Notes: generated from the letters alone by a model not told the origin. Shown: positions 19,068 through 31,637, counted from the first letter of the stretch. The stretch: 59,834 nucleotides of DNA from Candidatus Hydrogenedentota bacterium (GCA_903837785.1 CAILVY010000326.1:1-59834); one strand, 5' to 3'. A program made the numbers and translations.

Positions 19068-20075
19068 ATGCGGGTGATATTCTTTGGGACAGGGGCCATC
19101 GGGGGGACTGCCGGAGCCTGGGTGGCCGCAAAGCATGCGGAAACCGTTCTTGTGGCCCGGGGCAACACGTACCGCGCCATCCGGGAAAACGGCCTCACCC
19201 TCTACCGCGAAGGCGGACCCCGCGAGCGCGTGCGCGTGAACGTCGTTGAATGCCTGGAAGACGCTCCCGACGCGGATGTGGTCGTCATCGCGGTCAAGAA
19301 CTTCAACCTGGAACAAGTATGTCCCGCAATTCGGGACCGCTTCGGCATCAAGCCGGTCATTGTGGGACTGCAGAACGGGGTGCGGAACCAGCGCATTCTT
19401 CCCCGCTACTTCCCGCGCGTGCTTTATGGGATCGTCGGCTATAACGCTTGGATCGACACGCCGGGCGTCATCGGATTCCAGAAGAAGGGCCCCATCCTCC
19501 TCGGCACACCGGATAATGGGCTCCGCGCCGAAGCCCGCGCCGTCGCGGGAATCTTCCAGCGCGGCGTCCCCGCGCCGGTCATAGACCGGTTGCAGGACGC
19601 GGCCCATTGCAAGCTCGTCCTGAACCTGAGCAACTCCGTTACGACGCTCGTGGGACACGGCTACGGCCCGGTCGAACCGCTTCCGCTCTTTCAGCGTATC
19701 CTCTCCAACGTGCTGCTCGAAGGCATACAGATCGTCCGCGCGGCGGGCCACCGCGAGTTCCGCATCAGCGGCATGCCGAATTGGGCATTGATCAAAGCCA
19801 GCGCCAAACTCCCGCAATTCGCCACCCTGCCGCTTTTCCGGCGCAATCTTCGGAAGATGGTGCGCAGCAGCATGTCGCAGGACGTGATTCAATGCGGACG
19901 GCACGAGTCCGAACTCGAGGACATTAACGGCTACCTCATCGGCCTCGCGGACAGCCATGGCATCCCTGCGCCGTACAACCGCGCCGTCTATCGCCTCTGC
20001 CAGGAGCATTTCTCGCGGCCCGCGTTTGCGCCGGTGCCCGTGCGCGACGTGTGGAACCGCATCGCCTCCACGTGA
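19068..20075 (+). CDS. Ketopantoate reductase-like (PanE/ApbA) oxidoreductase
   Basis: The 335-residue protein starts MRVIFFGTGAIGGTAGAWVA, a Rossmann GxGxxG nucleotide-binding motif at the very N-terminus, which supports ATG 19068 (GGAG ten bases upstream). Further family marks are DADVVVIAVKNFNLEQV, VGLQNGV and HCKLVLNLSNSV, with the conserved Lys and Asn residues. PanE reduces 2-dehydropantoate with NADPH in pantothenate synthesis. No pantothenate genes are nearby, and many homologues act on other 2-keto acids, so the exact substrate is open. Its upstream region is shared with the divergent acyl-CoA synthetase gene. Confidence 0.8.
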   Translation: MRVIFFGTGAIGGTAGAWVAAKHAETVLVARGNTYRAIRENGLTLYREGGPRERVRVNVVECLEDAPDADVVVIAVKNFNLEQVCPAIRDRFGIKPVIVGLQNGVRNQRILPRYFPRVLYGIVGYNAWIDTPGVIGFQKKGPILLGTPDNGLRAEARAVAGIFQRGVPAPVIDRLQDAAHCKLVLNLSNSVTTLVGHGYGPVEPLPLFQRILSNVLLEGIQIVRAAGHREFRISGMPNWALIKASAKLPQFATLPLFRRNLRKMVRSSMSQDVIQCGRHESELEDINGYLIGLADSHGIPAPYNRAVYRLCQEHFSRPAFAPVPVRDVWNRIAST

Positions 20076-20090
20076 GCCGCAGGTCTTCCG

Positions 20091-21203
20091 CTACGCGAGG
20101 GTCTTGTGGAAACGCAACGTGGCGACAGTGATGACGGCAATGCCCATGCAGGCGAGCACAATGCCCGAAGGCAGGAGCGCCTCGATGGGCGCGTCGCGCA
20201 GGATGATGCCGCGCAGGATGTGAATGAAATACGTGGCGGGCACGCACTGTCCGATGACGTAGATGACCTTGGGCATGGTCTCCTGCGGGAACATGAACCC
20301 GGAGAGCAGGAAGGACGGGAGCAGAATAAGAAAGGAGAACTGCAGCGCCTGGATCTGATTGTCCGTCAGTGTCGAGATGAGCAGGCCGAGGCTGAGCGTG
20401 GTGAAAAGGAAGACGAGCGTGAAACCCGCGAGATAAAGCAGGCTCCCCTCGATCGGCACCTCAAAGAGGAAACGCATGAGCAGCAGCACGGAGATCGTCT
20501 CGCCAATACCGACGAGGCCGTACGGGACGAGTTTGCCCAGGATCAACCCGAGGCGGGAGACCGGAGTCACCATGAGTTGTTCGAGGGTGCCTTGCTCCTT
20601 CTCGCGGACGATGGCGAACGCCGTCAGCAGCATGATCACGACCTGCATGATCACGCCGACGAGCCCGGGCACCATGAAGTTCGCGGTCTTCATGTCCGGA
20701 TTGAAGAGGACGCGGGGGCGCATCTCCACGGGGAGCGCCGCGGCGCCGAGCGTCTCCGCCAGGATGTCGAGTGACGCGAGCATGGCGATGGCGTTGCCGG
20801 TGTTGAGCGCCTGGAGCGCCGAGGTGGAATCGCTGCCGTCGATCAGCATCTGCACCTGGGTCTTGCGGCCGGAGAGCAGCGTGTCCGTGTAGTCGGGGGG
20901 AATCTTGATGCCGACCTTGGCCTTCCCCGCGACAATGGCGCGCTTGAGTTCCGCATCGGACCCCACTTCGCCCCGAATCTGGAAATAGCCGGTATTCACG
21001 AAAGTATCGATCAGCTTGCGGCTGGCTTCGCGTCCGTCCAGGTTGTAGACCACGGTTGGGATGTTCTTCACATCGAGGTTGACAGCATAGCCGAAGATGG
21101 TCAGTTCGAGGCTCGGGATCACCAGCATCAGGAAGAGTGTCTTCGGATCGCGCAGGATGTGCCGCGACTCCTTGTAGATGATGGCGTAGAGTCCTCTAAG
21201 CAT
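20091..21203 (-). CDS. ABC-2 type transporter permease
   Basis: This 370-residue membrane protein has one N-terminal span (LFLMLVIPSLELTIFGYAV), a large extracytoplasmic domain to about residue 170, and five further spans. That is the layout of YhhJ/YbhS-type ABC-2 permeases. Its first codons overlap the end of the ATPase gene by 8 nt, so translation is probably coupled. It should form the membrane pore of a TetR-controlled drug or lipid exporter with the HlyD-type adaptor. Only one permease gene is present, so it may work as a homodimer. Confidence 0.88.
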   Translation of the reverse strand: MLRGLYAIIYKESRHILRDPKTLFLMLVIPSLELTIFGYAVNLDVKNIPTVVYNLDGREASRKLIDTFVNTGYFQIRGEVGSDAELKRAIVAGKAKVGIKIPPDYTDTLLSGRKTQVQMLIDGSDSTSALQALNTGNAIAMLASLDILAETLGAAALPVEMRPRVLFNPDMKTANFMVPGLVGVIMQVVIMLLTAFAIVREKEQGTLEQLMVTPVSRLGLILGKLVPYGLVGIGETISVLLLMRFLFEVPIEGSLLYLAGFTLVFLFTTLSLGLLISTLTDNQIQALQFSFLILLPSFLLSGFMFPQETMPKVIYVIGQCVPATYFIHILRGIILRDAPIEALLPSGIVLACMGIAVITVATLRFHKTLA

Positions 21204-22176
21204 TGCGCTGGCGCTCCTTCTCGCGGCTCAACGTGACAAACACGTCTTCCAGAGTGGCGGGGATGGGCTGGACGCTTGCGTTGGGGAAGCCGTGCCGCCC
21301 GAGGTCGTCGACTATCCGCTGTTCCGTGTGCTCTTCCGTGAGCACATGCACCACGTCGGCGAAGATCGTCGCATCGAGCACGTACGGGAACGTGTTGAGG
21401 CAGCGCATCGCCGCGGCGATCTGCCCCGCGCGCAGTTCAAGCCGGATGGCGCCGTCCGGCGTCACTTCCGGCATGCGCTTGAGCTCGCTCGGCGTGCCAT
21501 AGACGATCAGCTTCGAGTAATAAATGTAGCCGATGTGGCTGCAACGCTCCGCCTCGTCCATGTAATGCGTCGAAACGAAGAACGTCACCCCCTGCCCCGC
21601 GAGGTCGAAGAGCAGGTTCCACAGGTCACGCCGCGCGACCGGATCAATGCCCGCGGTCGGTTCGTCGAGGAACATCAGCTTGGGGCGGTGCACGAGGGCG
21701 CAGGCGAGCGCGAGCCGCTGTTTCCAGCCGCCCGAGAGCCGCAGCGCCAGTTGCTTCCGGTAGTCGCCGATCCCCACGATGTTGATGACTTCCTCGATGC
21801 GCGCGGCGCGTTCGCGGCGCGGAATGCCGTAGATGCCCGCGTAGAACTTGAGGTTCTCCATGACGGACAGGTCGCCGTAAAGGCTGAACTGCTGCGACAT
21901 GTAGCCGATGCTGCGTTTCACGGCCTCGCTGTCGCGGGTCACGTCATTGCCCAGAACCTTGGCGGCGCCTTCCGTGGGGCGCAACAGTCCGCATAGCATG
22001 CGGATCACGGTGGTCTTTCCCGAACCGTTCGGGCCGAGGAATCCGAAGATGTCCCCCTCTTCGATGTCGAGGTTGATATGATCGACCGCGGTGAATGGGC
22101 CGAAACGGCGCGTCAAATCCACCGCCTTGATGATGGTCGGCCGGGCGGGCGATGCGGGGTAAGTTTCCGTGCTCAT
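21196..22176 (-). CDS. ABC transporter ATP-binding protein
   Basis: The 326-residue ATPase has Walker A GPNGSGKTT, the signature LSGGWKQRLALA, Walker B LMFLDEPTAGIDP and the H-loop FFVSTHYMDEAERC. The C-terminal 80 residues form the extra domain found in DrrA/CcmA-type exporters. It lies 14 bp after the HlyD-family adaptor gene and overlaps the permease gene. It should power the export unit in the cytoplasm. Confidence 0.92.
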   Translation of the reverse strand: MSTETYPASPARPTIIKAVDLTRRFGPFTAVDHINLDIEEGDIFGFLGPNGSGKTTVIRMLCGLLRPTEGAAKVLGNDVTRDSEAVKRSIGYMSQQFSLYGDLSVMENLKFYAGIYGIPRRERAARIEEVINIVGIGDYRKQLALRLSGGWKQRLALACALVHRPKLMFLDEPTAGIDPVARRDLWNLLFDLAGQGVTFFVSTHYMDEAERCSHIGYIYYSKLIVYGTPSELKRMPEVTPDGAIRLELRAGQIAAAMRCLNTFPYVLDATIFADVVHVLTEEHTEQRIVDDLGRHGFPNASVQPIPATLEDVFVTLSREKERQRNA

Positions 22177-22190
22177 GCGTCTTGGACTGT

Positions 22191-23390
22191 CTATTTCGTT
22201 GCTGCCGGCGATTCCGCGATGTGGGCGATGGCGGTCATGCCGGCCCGGAGCTTGCCGCCCGCGGAATCGAGCTTGAGTTTGATGCCGAACACCTGCTGCA
22301 CGCGCTCCTCCTGCGTCTGGAGATTCCGCGGCGTGTATTCGCCCTGGGTGGCTATCTGGACCACTCTCGCCTCGAAACGCTCGTCGCCGTGCGCGTCCGT
22401 CGTCAGCGGTATCTTCTCGTCCAGGTGGATTCTACCGAGCATGACCGCGCTCACGTACACGTACATCTCGAGGTCTTCCGGGTTGGCAATGCGGACCACC
22501 GGGCCCGGCTTCACGAGGTCGCCCGGATGCACGTCAAGCGATTCAATCACGCCGTCGAGCGGCGAGACAACCGTCATCTCGCGCAACGCCACTTCGGCCC
22601 GGTCGCGATCCGCCGCCGCGGCGTCCCGCGCCGCGCGCGCCGCCGCCCGGTCTTCCTCGCGGGCCCCGCGCCGGACTTCGTCCAGGGCCGCCTGTGCCTG
22701 GTCATACAATGCCTTGGCGGCGGCGATTTCTTCGTCCCGGAGCCCCCGCACGACCATCTCATGCTTCTCTCTGGCGGCATGGAACTGGGCTTCGGCGGCG
22801 TCCCGCGCCGCCTTGGCCTGATCGAACTGCCGCTGTGCGGCCACGCCCTCGCTGCGCAGCTTCTCCGCGCGCGCGAACTCCTTGCGCGCCTCGTCCAGCT
22901 GCGCCGTGGCGCTGTCAAGGCCGGCGCGCGCCATGCGAATCTCCTCCGTGCGCGCACCCTTTTCCGCCATCCGGTACTTCTCTTCGGCCGCCCGCGCAAA
23001 AGCCTCGGCCTGCCGCAACTGCTCCGGCGTGGCGCCCGTCTCGACCTTCGCCAGTTGCGCTTCCATCGCCGCGAGCTTCGCCTCGGCCGCCGCCAGCACC
23101 GCCTTCGCCTCCGCATCGTCCAGCCGAATCAGCACATCGCCGGCCTTGACGCTGTCCCCTTCTTTCACCGTGACTTCGGCTATGCGCCCGCCCACTTTCG
23201 AACCCGCCGCCACCGTCACGCCCTCGATCTGGCCCGTCACCTGCAGCGTCCCGTTCAGATCGGGTCCGCAGCCCGGGAGAAACGGCAGCAGCACAATGGC
23301 GGCAAGGCTGTGGCGCAGCACCGCCCGATACAAAGCGGCGCGGCCGTTGCCTGGTCCTCGGATAACACGGGGGCGAATCAGTCCAGTCAC
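22191..23390 (-). CDS. HlyD-family membrane fusion lipoprotein (efflux adaptor)
   Basis: The 399-residue protein has a signal sequence ending in a lipobox-like LPGC (LLPFLPGCGPD), so it is probably a lipoprotein. It then shows the first half of a lipoyl-like domain (GGRIAEVTVKEGDSVKAGD), a long Ala/Glu/Arg-rich coiled-coil hairpin (about residues 95-270), the second half (VVSPLDGVIESLDVHPGDLV) and a beta-barrel. This matches the periplasmic adaptor of YbhG/YhiI type. The GTG start overlaps the TGA of the TetR gene as GTGA, so the two are translationally coupled. It should link the ABC exporter to an outer-membrane channel, which is not encoded here. Confidence 0.9.
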   Translation of the reverse strand: MTGLIRPRVIRGPGNGRAALYRAVLRHSLAAIVLLPFLPGCGPDLNGTLQVTGQIEGVTVAAGSKVGGRIAEVTVKEGDSVKAGDVLIRLDDAEAKAVLAAAEAKLAAMEAQLAKVETGATPEQLRQAEAFARAAEEKYRMAEKGARTEEIRMARAGLDSATAQLDEARKEFARAEKLRSEGVAAQRQFDQAKAARDAAEAQFHAAREKHEMVVRGLRDEEIAAAKALYDQAQAALDEVRRGAREEDRAAARAARDAAAADRDRAEVALREMTVVSPLDGVIESLDVHPGDLVKPGPVVRIANPEDLEMYVYVSAVMLGRIHLDEKIPLTTDAHGDERFEARVVQIATQGEYTPRNLQTQEERVQQVFGIKLKLDSAGGKLRAGMTAIAHIAESPAATK

Positions 23391-24013
23391 GAAGCCAGCA
23401 CTCCTCGAAATGAAATAGTGACGATGGTATTGGCAATTTCATCCAGCGGCATGGGAGTGATGTCCTTCATGCCGAATACTTCCTGGGTCAGCACGAACGC
23501 GCTGAACATGCCCATGATGGCGCGCGCCGTGATCACCGGATCCAGCGGCCGCAGGGCACCCGAGCGAACGCCTTCTTCCAGCAGGGTCGCGATGCGAAGC
23601 CCCGCCTGAGGCAGCCATTCCTCGATATACGCCTGGCGCAGTTCGGGAATCTGTTTCACTTCTGCAATGAACAAGTGGAAGACTTTCGTCATGGTGGGCG
23701 TCATCAATACGTCCAGCAGCGCCTTCGCCAAGAGCCGGGCGCCCGCTTCCACGTCCTCCCCGGCCGCCACGCGAACCGAGGGCAGCAGGTCGGTTACGCC
23801 CTCCACGTGAGTGCGCAACGTCTGAATGAAGAGGTCCAGCTTGTTCCTAAAATACAGGTAAATGGTGCCCTTTGTCACACCCGCCGCCTCCGCCACCTCG
23901 TCCATGGTCGCCCGTTCGAAACCCTTCGCCGCAAAGACATCCAGCGCCGCCGCCATGATCTGGCGCGGCCGCAATTCCGGCTGGCGGGTCCATTTCGGTG
24001 CGGGAACAGGCAT
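23387..24013 (-). CDS. TetR/AcrR family transcriptional repressor of the efflux operon
   Basis: The 208-residue protein has a TetR-type HTH at residues about 12-58 (IMAAALDVFAAKGFERATMD, AGVTKGTIYLYFRNK) and an all-alpha ligand-binding C-terminus. It is the first gene of the four-gene efflux operon and overlaps the HlyD gene. A perfect 8-bp-arm palindrome sits 15 bases upstream of its ATG, next to the ribosome-binding site, which strongly suggests autorepression relieved by an exported compound. Confidence 0.9.
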   Translation of the reverse strand: MPVPAPKWTRQPELRPRQIMAAALDVFAAKGFERATMDEVAEAAGVTKGTIYLYFRNKLDLFIQTLRTHVEGVTDLLPSVRVAAGEDVEAGARLLAKALLDVLMTPTMTKVFHLFIAEVKQIPELRQAYIEEWLPQAGLRIATLLEEGVRSGALRPLDPVITARAIMGMFSAFVLTQEVFGMKDITPMPLDEIANTIVTISFRGVLAS

Positions 24014-24027
24014 CGCCCAGGCTCCAA

Positions 24028-24047
24028 CTAACTGAACAGTCAGTTAG
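24028..24047. promoter_or_regulatory. Probable TetR operator palindrome
   Basis: CTAACTGA, a 4-nt centre ACAG and TCAGTTAG form a perfect 8-bp inverted repeat just upstream of the TetR start codon. Its size and position fit a TetR-dimer operator that would block the efflux operon. Confidence 0.75.
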
Positions 24048-24196
24048 AAGTATAACCGAAAGGCGCAGACAACGCAAATCAGGACGGATGCGTAGATCGA
24101 GGACCGCCCCCTTGCGGGAAGAACCTTGTCCTTGCCGGCGATTACATGCTAGGCTATGGATGTAGTTTAGAAAGGTAGCAAGCGGGAGAGGGTGCC

Positions 24197-27511
<3,315 letters not shown>

Positions 27512-27522
27512 CGGACCGCGCG

Positions 27523-28827
27523 TCAGTCCACATTGGCGCGGCGAAGGCGTTCGCTCAGGGTGATGATGATATTGACGAGGAGCTGGGTGGAGACGTCGCG
27601 GGGTAGGTCGTTCCGGATGTCGTCGAGGCTAAGGGCGAGCAGGCTGGAGGTGCAGGTGGCGCGGGCGTCGGCGCTCCGGGGCTCGGAACTCACCAGCGCC
27701 ATTTCTCCGAACATGTCGCCGCGCGAGAGCACCGCGAGATCGCGGCCGCCGTCCGAGATGGCGACTTCGCCGCCAAGGATCACGAACAGCTCCGAGCCCG
27801 GCTGTCCCTTCTCGAAGATGCGCTCGCCTTCCTCGCATTCGCGCGTGATGCCCCGCGCGAAGATGCGCGCCACGTCCTCGGGTGTGACACCCTGGAAAAG
27901 ATCCATGCGCCGGGCCAGCATGGCGTAGGTGTCGCGCATGCTGTCCATCATCACCGATGCCATCTCACGGAGGAGGTCGCCGGATTCCTCCGCGGCCTCT
28001 TCCCGCTCCGCCGGCACGGACTGAAAGACTTCCTTGAACATCGTATCGCGATCCGGCGCGGCTTCGGGCGGCGCTTCGGGTTCCGCCTCCACGGCGTCGG
28101 GAATGGCTTCCGGGATGAACTCGGCCGTCGAGGGAACACTGGCGGGAGGGGCCGGCTCGCTCTTGGGCTGCACCGGGGCCGCCGGCGTCACGGGCCGCTT
28201 CTCGGGGCGCATGGCCGAGAGCCCGAGGCTGGTTGCGGAAAGCTCGGCGGGGCCGTCCGCACGCCCCGCGCCGAAGAGGCGGCGGGTGACGATCTCGAAA
28301 TGGTTGTAGGCGCAGAGGATCGGTTTGATGCGCAGGTTGGGGCAGTATTCCTTCACTTGCTGAAGCGCGTCGGCATCCAGCGGATTCACCATCGCCACGG
28401 TGAGATTGTTCCCCAATTGATCGATGGGGAGCAGGCGGTACTTCAGGCAGATTTCCTGCGGCAGGAGCCCCAGCACGGACTTGTCGATGAGGTAATCGAG
28501 CAGGCTCAGGTGAGGCACCCGGCAGTGTTTGGCCAGGAACGACAGCAGCGACTGTTCGTCGAGCAGCCCTTCCTGCACGAGAATCTCGCCAATGAACGCC
28601 CCGGTTTCCCGCTGCAGGTCGAGGCAGTGCTGCAGCTTCTCTTCGCTCAGGTTTCCCTGCTCGCGCAACAACTGGACCAGGGACTTGCGAACAGGCGGGA
28701 CGGGCGTTTCCGCGGCGGGCGCCGCGCCGGCCGGCCGTTGGGGCGCGGGATGCGCCTCCGGGGGCGGCGCCACGGGCACAACGACAGCGGAATCCTCCGC
28801 AGCCTTGTTCTTGCTCCAGCGCAACAT
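27523..28827 (-). CDS. GspE-N (MshEN) plus cyclic-nucleotide-binding domain protein
   Basis: The 434-residue protein has a Pro/Ala-rich N-terminal 45 residues, then a GspE/PilB N-terminal domain at about 46-190 (LVQLLREQGNLSEEKLQHCL, LLPIDQLGNNLTVAMVNPLD). MshEN-type versions of this domain bind cyclic di-GMP. After a low-complexity linker, residues about 300-430 are a cNMP-binding beta-roll (FEKGQPGSELFVILGGEVAI, GDMFGEMALVSSEPRSADA) with the phosphate-binding RSA pattern. There is no ATPase domain and no DNA-binding HTH. It is probably a nucleotide-responsive signalling protein, perhaps tied to type IV pili or type II secretion; the role is inference. It diverges from the gene at 28933. Confidence 0.85.
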   Translation of the reverse strand: MLRWSKNKAAEDSAVVVPVAPPPEAHPAPQRPAGAAPAAETPVPPVRKSLVQLLREQGNLSEEKLQHCLDLQRETGAFIGEILVQEGLLDEQSLLSFLAKHCRVPHLSLLDYLIDKSVLGLLPQEICLKYRLLPIDQLGNNLTVAMVNPLDADALQQVKEYCPNLRIKPILCAYNHFEIVTRRLFGAGRADGPAELSATSLGLSAMRPEKRPVTPAAPVQPKSEPAPPASVPSTAEFIPEAIPDAVEAEPEAPPEAAPDRDTMFKEVFQSVPAEREEAAEESGDLLREMASVMMDSMRDTYAMLARRMDLFQGVTPEDVARIFARGITRECEEGERIFEKGQPGSELFVILGGEVAISDGGRDLAVLSRGDMFGEMALVSSEPRSADARATCTSSLLALSLDDIRNDLPRDVSTQLLVNIIITLSERLRRANVD

Positions 28828-28932
28828 ACGCCCGGCACGCCCCTCTCGCTCGGTTGATACACACCGGTTTCGCTTGGCATAGTAGCACCGCTTCTGGATT
28901 TTCTCAACCGCGGATTAGCGAGGGTTTTGGCC

Positions 28933-29292
28933 ATGGAACTGACCTGGAACGACGTAAAGGACGCCCTCCGCGAGGTGCTGGAGGAAGAACTCGGGCTGGG
29001 CCTTTTTCAGGTGACACAACGCTTTGCCGGCGGCACGCTGGTGTTTCAGCCGCGCGACGCGGCGCTCAAGAGCCGGGAAGTGCCCATCGAGGCCTTCTTC
29101 AAGAAGATCACGGCGGTCCGGGAACGGCTCCGCGTGCTGGAGCAGAAGATCAACAATCATGAACGCCTCAGCGCCGAGGACAAGGCGGAATTCCAGGGCC
29201 TCATCACGCGGTCATACGGCGCCCTCACAACGTTCAATTTCCTGTTTCGCAATGAGGACGAACAGTTCCAGGGAACCGGCACCAAGGAATAG
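28933..29292 (+). CDS. Conserved-looking hypothetical protein with predicted coiled coil
   Basis: The 119-residue acidic protein begins MELTWNDVKDALREVLEEEL and contains a hydrophobic TLVFQPRDA strand, then two charged helices (FFKKITAVRERLRVLEQKIN). I do not recognise a family. ATG 28933 is favoured over the TTG at 28927 because of the GAGGG spacing. It is divergent from the GspE-N/cNMP gene, 105 bp away, so the two may share a control region. Confidence 0.7.
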   Translation: MELTWNDVKDALREVLEEELGLGLFQVTQRFAGGTLVFQPRDAALKSREVPIEAFFKKITAVRERLRVLEQKINNHERLSAEDKAEFQGLITRSYGALTTFNFLFRNEDEQFQGTGTKE

Positions 29293-29325
29293 GCGCAGGT
29301 GCGGCGGCGCCGGATTCCCCGGGGT

Positions 29326-29982
29326 TCAGGCGTATCGCAGCCCCACGCCGATCAGCCGTGCATCCGCGTTGAAGGTGTCTTCGGCGTGCGACCCCTGGCG
29401 GCGCAACATCAACGCGAGCACACCGCCCTTCGCCGCATCGGCGGGGGTGATCTCGGCCGTAATCACGTGAAGCTCTTTCTGCGCATTAAACACGTCAGTC
29501 AGGATGAAGTAATTGGACTGGCCCGTGTTGAAGGTGTCATGGTCGCCGAAACAACGGACATTGACGATCCAGCGAACATGCCCGGAACTGCCTTGCGTCG
29601 CGGTCCAGTAGAGGCTGAGTTCGAGGGGGCGGCCATCGTAATCGGTGGGCAGGATGGGGCTGAACTTCGCGTACTTGTCCGCGTCCGGAACGAAATCAAT
29701 GACCAGCAGCGAAGGATAGAACGGGCTGGCGTTGAAGTCGAGTTGCACCGGGGCCGGACAACCATCGGTTCCCGCGGGCCAGGCATCCCGCGCCCCCAAG
29801 TAGACCTTCCACGAATGGATGCTGCCCGCGGCGCCGATGTCACCGTCCACGAAGAGGCTGCCATCCGAGGCAATGTTCCCGTGTTTGTCGATATCCACGC
29901 CGCCGTCCGGCGAACCGTAACCGCCGCCGATGCGCAGTTCTTCAACGTACCGGGGCGCGGCGCCCACGCTTGGCAATGTCAT
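29326..29982 (-). CDS. Hypothetical beta-rich protein with a fibre-like N-terminus
   Basis: The 218-residue protein starts at an ATG with AAGGAGA upstream. Residues about 20-45 (DGGVDIDKHGNIASDGSLFV, DGDIGAAG) resemble the repeating shaft of phage-tail or head fibres. The rest is a predicted beta-sandwich ending GLRYA. No signal peptide is visible. Frame bias changes upstream of 29982, so the longer frame to 30147 is not credible. Function unknown. Confidence 0.65.
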   Translation of the reverse strand: MTLPSVGAAPRYVEELRIGGGYGSPDGGVDIDKHGNIASDGSLFVDGDIGAAGSIHSWKVYLGARDAWPAGTDGCPAPVQLDFNASPFYPSLLVIDFVPDADKYAKFSPILPTDYDGRPLELSLYWTATQGSSGHVRWIVNVRCFGDHDTFNTGQSNYFILTDVFNAQKELHVITAEITPADAAKGGVLALMLRRQGSHAEDTFNADARLIGVGLRYA

Positions 29983-30387
29983 GGCTGATTCTCCTTCTCG
30001 GTTGCTTTGGGCCGCGAAACCAGATCCGCGGCCTTCATCCTTACTTCCCGGCCGTTGCGCGTACGAGGGGGCACGGCGTTTCGGGAAACGAGGGGGGTGG
30101 GGTGGCGAGGCCTCGGGGGCGGGTATAACTAACCAATTGTAGGACAAAACGTTACGTGGACGCTGCGCCGGGAGAGGAAGGGGGCGGGGCGGAGCGCAAC
30201 GACCCCGGTGGCGGGACGGTGCGAACGCAGTGGACAGGTAGACTGATGGGTCTACTTTCTAGGGGTGTCAACAGCCGATGGCCTGCCGCTGTGGGCGCCG
30301 CCGCACGCTGCGTAGGGCGGCGGACTATCCGTGCCGGGGGGCGTTCTGCTAGGGTATGGTTTTGACGGAATTCCGTGCGAGGCGAAG
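29983..30387. other. 405-bp divergent intergenic region
   Basis: The stretch lies between the fibre-like gene and the aminotransferase gene. I see no gene. It holds a short inverted repeat GTAGAC/GTCTAC at 30238-30255 and no clear promoter. Confidence 0.5.
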
Positions 30388-31569
30388 ATGAAGTATTCCG
30401 AGCGTTTTGAATCCCTGGACTTGGGCGGGGGCGAGGCGGAACTGGCGCGCCGTTTTCGCGCACTGCGCGAGGGCGGGGTGCGGGTTTTCGACCTCACGCA
30501 GTCGAATCCGACCCGGGCGTCGCTGGCGTATCCGGAGGCGGCGATTCATGTCGCGCTCTCGAATCCGGACGTGACAGTGTATCGTCCCGACCCGAAAGGC
30601 ATGTTGCCGGCGCGCCAGGCCGTGGCGGCGTATTATGCGGAACGCGGCTGGCCGGTGGACCCGGAGCAGATAATCCTGACTTCGGGCACTTCCGAGGCGT
30701 ACTCGTTTCTGCTGAAGCTCCTGTGCGATCCAGAGGATGAGATTCTCGTGCCGTCCCCGGGTTATCCGCTGCTCGATTTCGTCAGCCTGCTCGAGAACGT
30801 CCATCTTGTGCATTTCCCGCTGGCGCCGCCGGCGGGGACGGACGGCCGATGGCGGGTGACACGCGAGGCGCTGGAAGAGCATGTGACGCGCCGCACCCGG
30901 GCGCTCGTCTGGATTCAGCCGAACAATCCGACGGGCAATGTGGCGTCGCCGGAGGAAGCGGCCGTGCTGCGGTCTTTCGCCGAAGCGCACGGCCTCAGCA
31001 TCCTTGTGGACGAGGTCTTCGCCGATTATTGCCGCCCGGGAGTGACGTTCACGCCGCTGCGCGCTGAAGAAGGGCTGGTCTTCACGCTGAACGGGATTTC
31101 GAAGATCCTGGCGCTCCCGCAGATGAAACTCTCGTGGATCGTGATCGAGGGCGCGGCCGGGGCGCTTCGTGACGCGCGCGAACGCCTCGAAATCATCGCG
31201 GACACGTATCTCTCCGTGAACATGCCCGTGCAGACGGCGCTATCCGCGTTGATGACGCACGCGCGGCCGGTGCAAGGACAGATCCGCGCGCGGCTGGAAG
31301 AGAACGAGGCGTGCGCGCGGGCCTTGCTGCACGGCCAGGATCGCGTGCAGTGCGTCTTGCCCGAAGGCGGCTGGTATCTTGCGTTGCGCCTCCCCGATGA
31401 AGTGGACGAAGAGGCCTTCGCCCTCCGCCTCCTTTCCGAAGCACAGGTCCACGTCCATCCCGGCTACATGTTCGGCTTTGGTGCGGGCGCGTGGCTGGCG
31501 GTGAGCCTGCTCACCCCGCCCGAAGAGTTCCGGGAGGGCTTGGCGCGGATCATTGCCCAGGCCTCCTGA
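30388..31569 (+). CDS. Pyridoxal-phosphate aminotransferase (class I/II)
   Basis: The 393-residue protein has the fold-type I aminotransferase landmarks: LTSGTSEAYSFLLKLL (phosphate-binding region), WIQPNNPTGNVASPEE, ILVDEVFADYC with the PLP-binding Asp, and SKILALPQMKLSW with the Schiff-base Lys. It is closest in pattern to the alanine or aspartate aminotransferase AlaA/YfbQ type. ATG 30388 was chosen because the longer frame to 30331 lacks a ribosome-binding site. No pathway genes are adjacent, so the amino donor and acceptor are not known. Confidence 0.9.
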   Translation: MKYSERFESLDLGGGEAELARRFRALREGGVRVFDLTQSNPTRASLAYPEAAIHVALSNPDVTVYRPDPKGMLPARQAVAAYYAERGWPVDPEQIILTSGTSEAYSFLLKLLCDPEDEILVPSPGYPLLDFVSLLENVHLVHFPLAPPAGTDGRWRVTREALEEHVTRRTRALVWIQPNNPTGNVASPEEAAVLRSFAEAHGLSILVDEVFADYCRPGVTFTPLRAEEGLVFTLNGISKILALPQMKLSWIVIEGAAGALRDARERLEIIADTYLSVNMPVQTALSALMTHARPVQGQIRARLEENEACARALLHGQDRVQCVLPEGGWYLALRLPDEVDEEAFALRLLSEAQVHVHPGYMFGFGAGAWLAVSLLTPPEEFREGLARIIAQAS

Positions 31570-31637
31570 GGTCCGGGGAGTGAACGCCCTCCGGAAGACG
31601 ACGGTACGCGGATGCGGCCTCATAAGCAGCTATCCTC

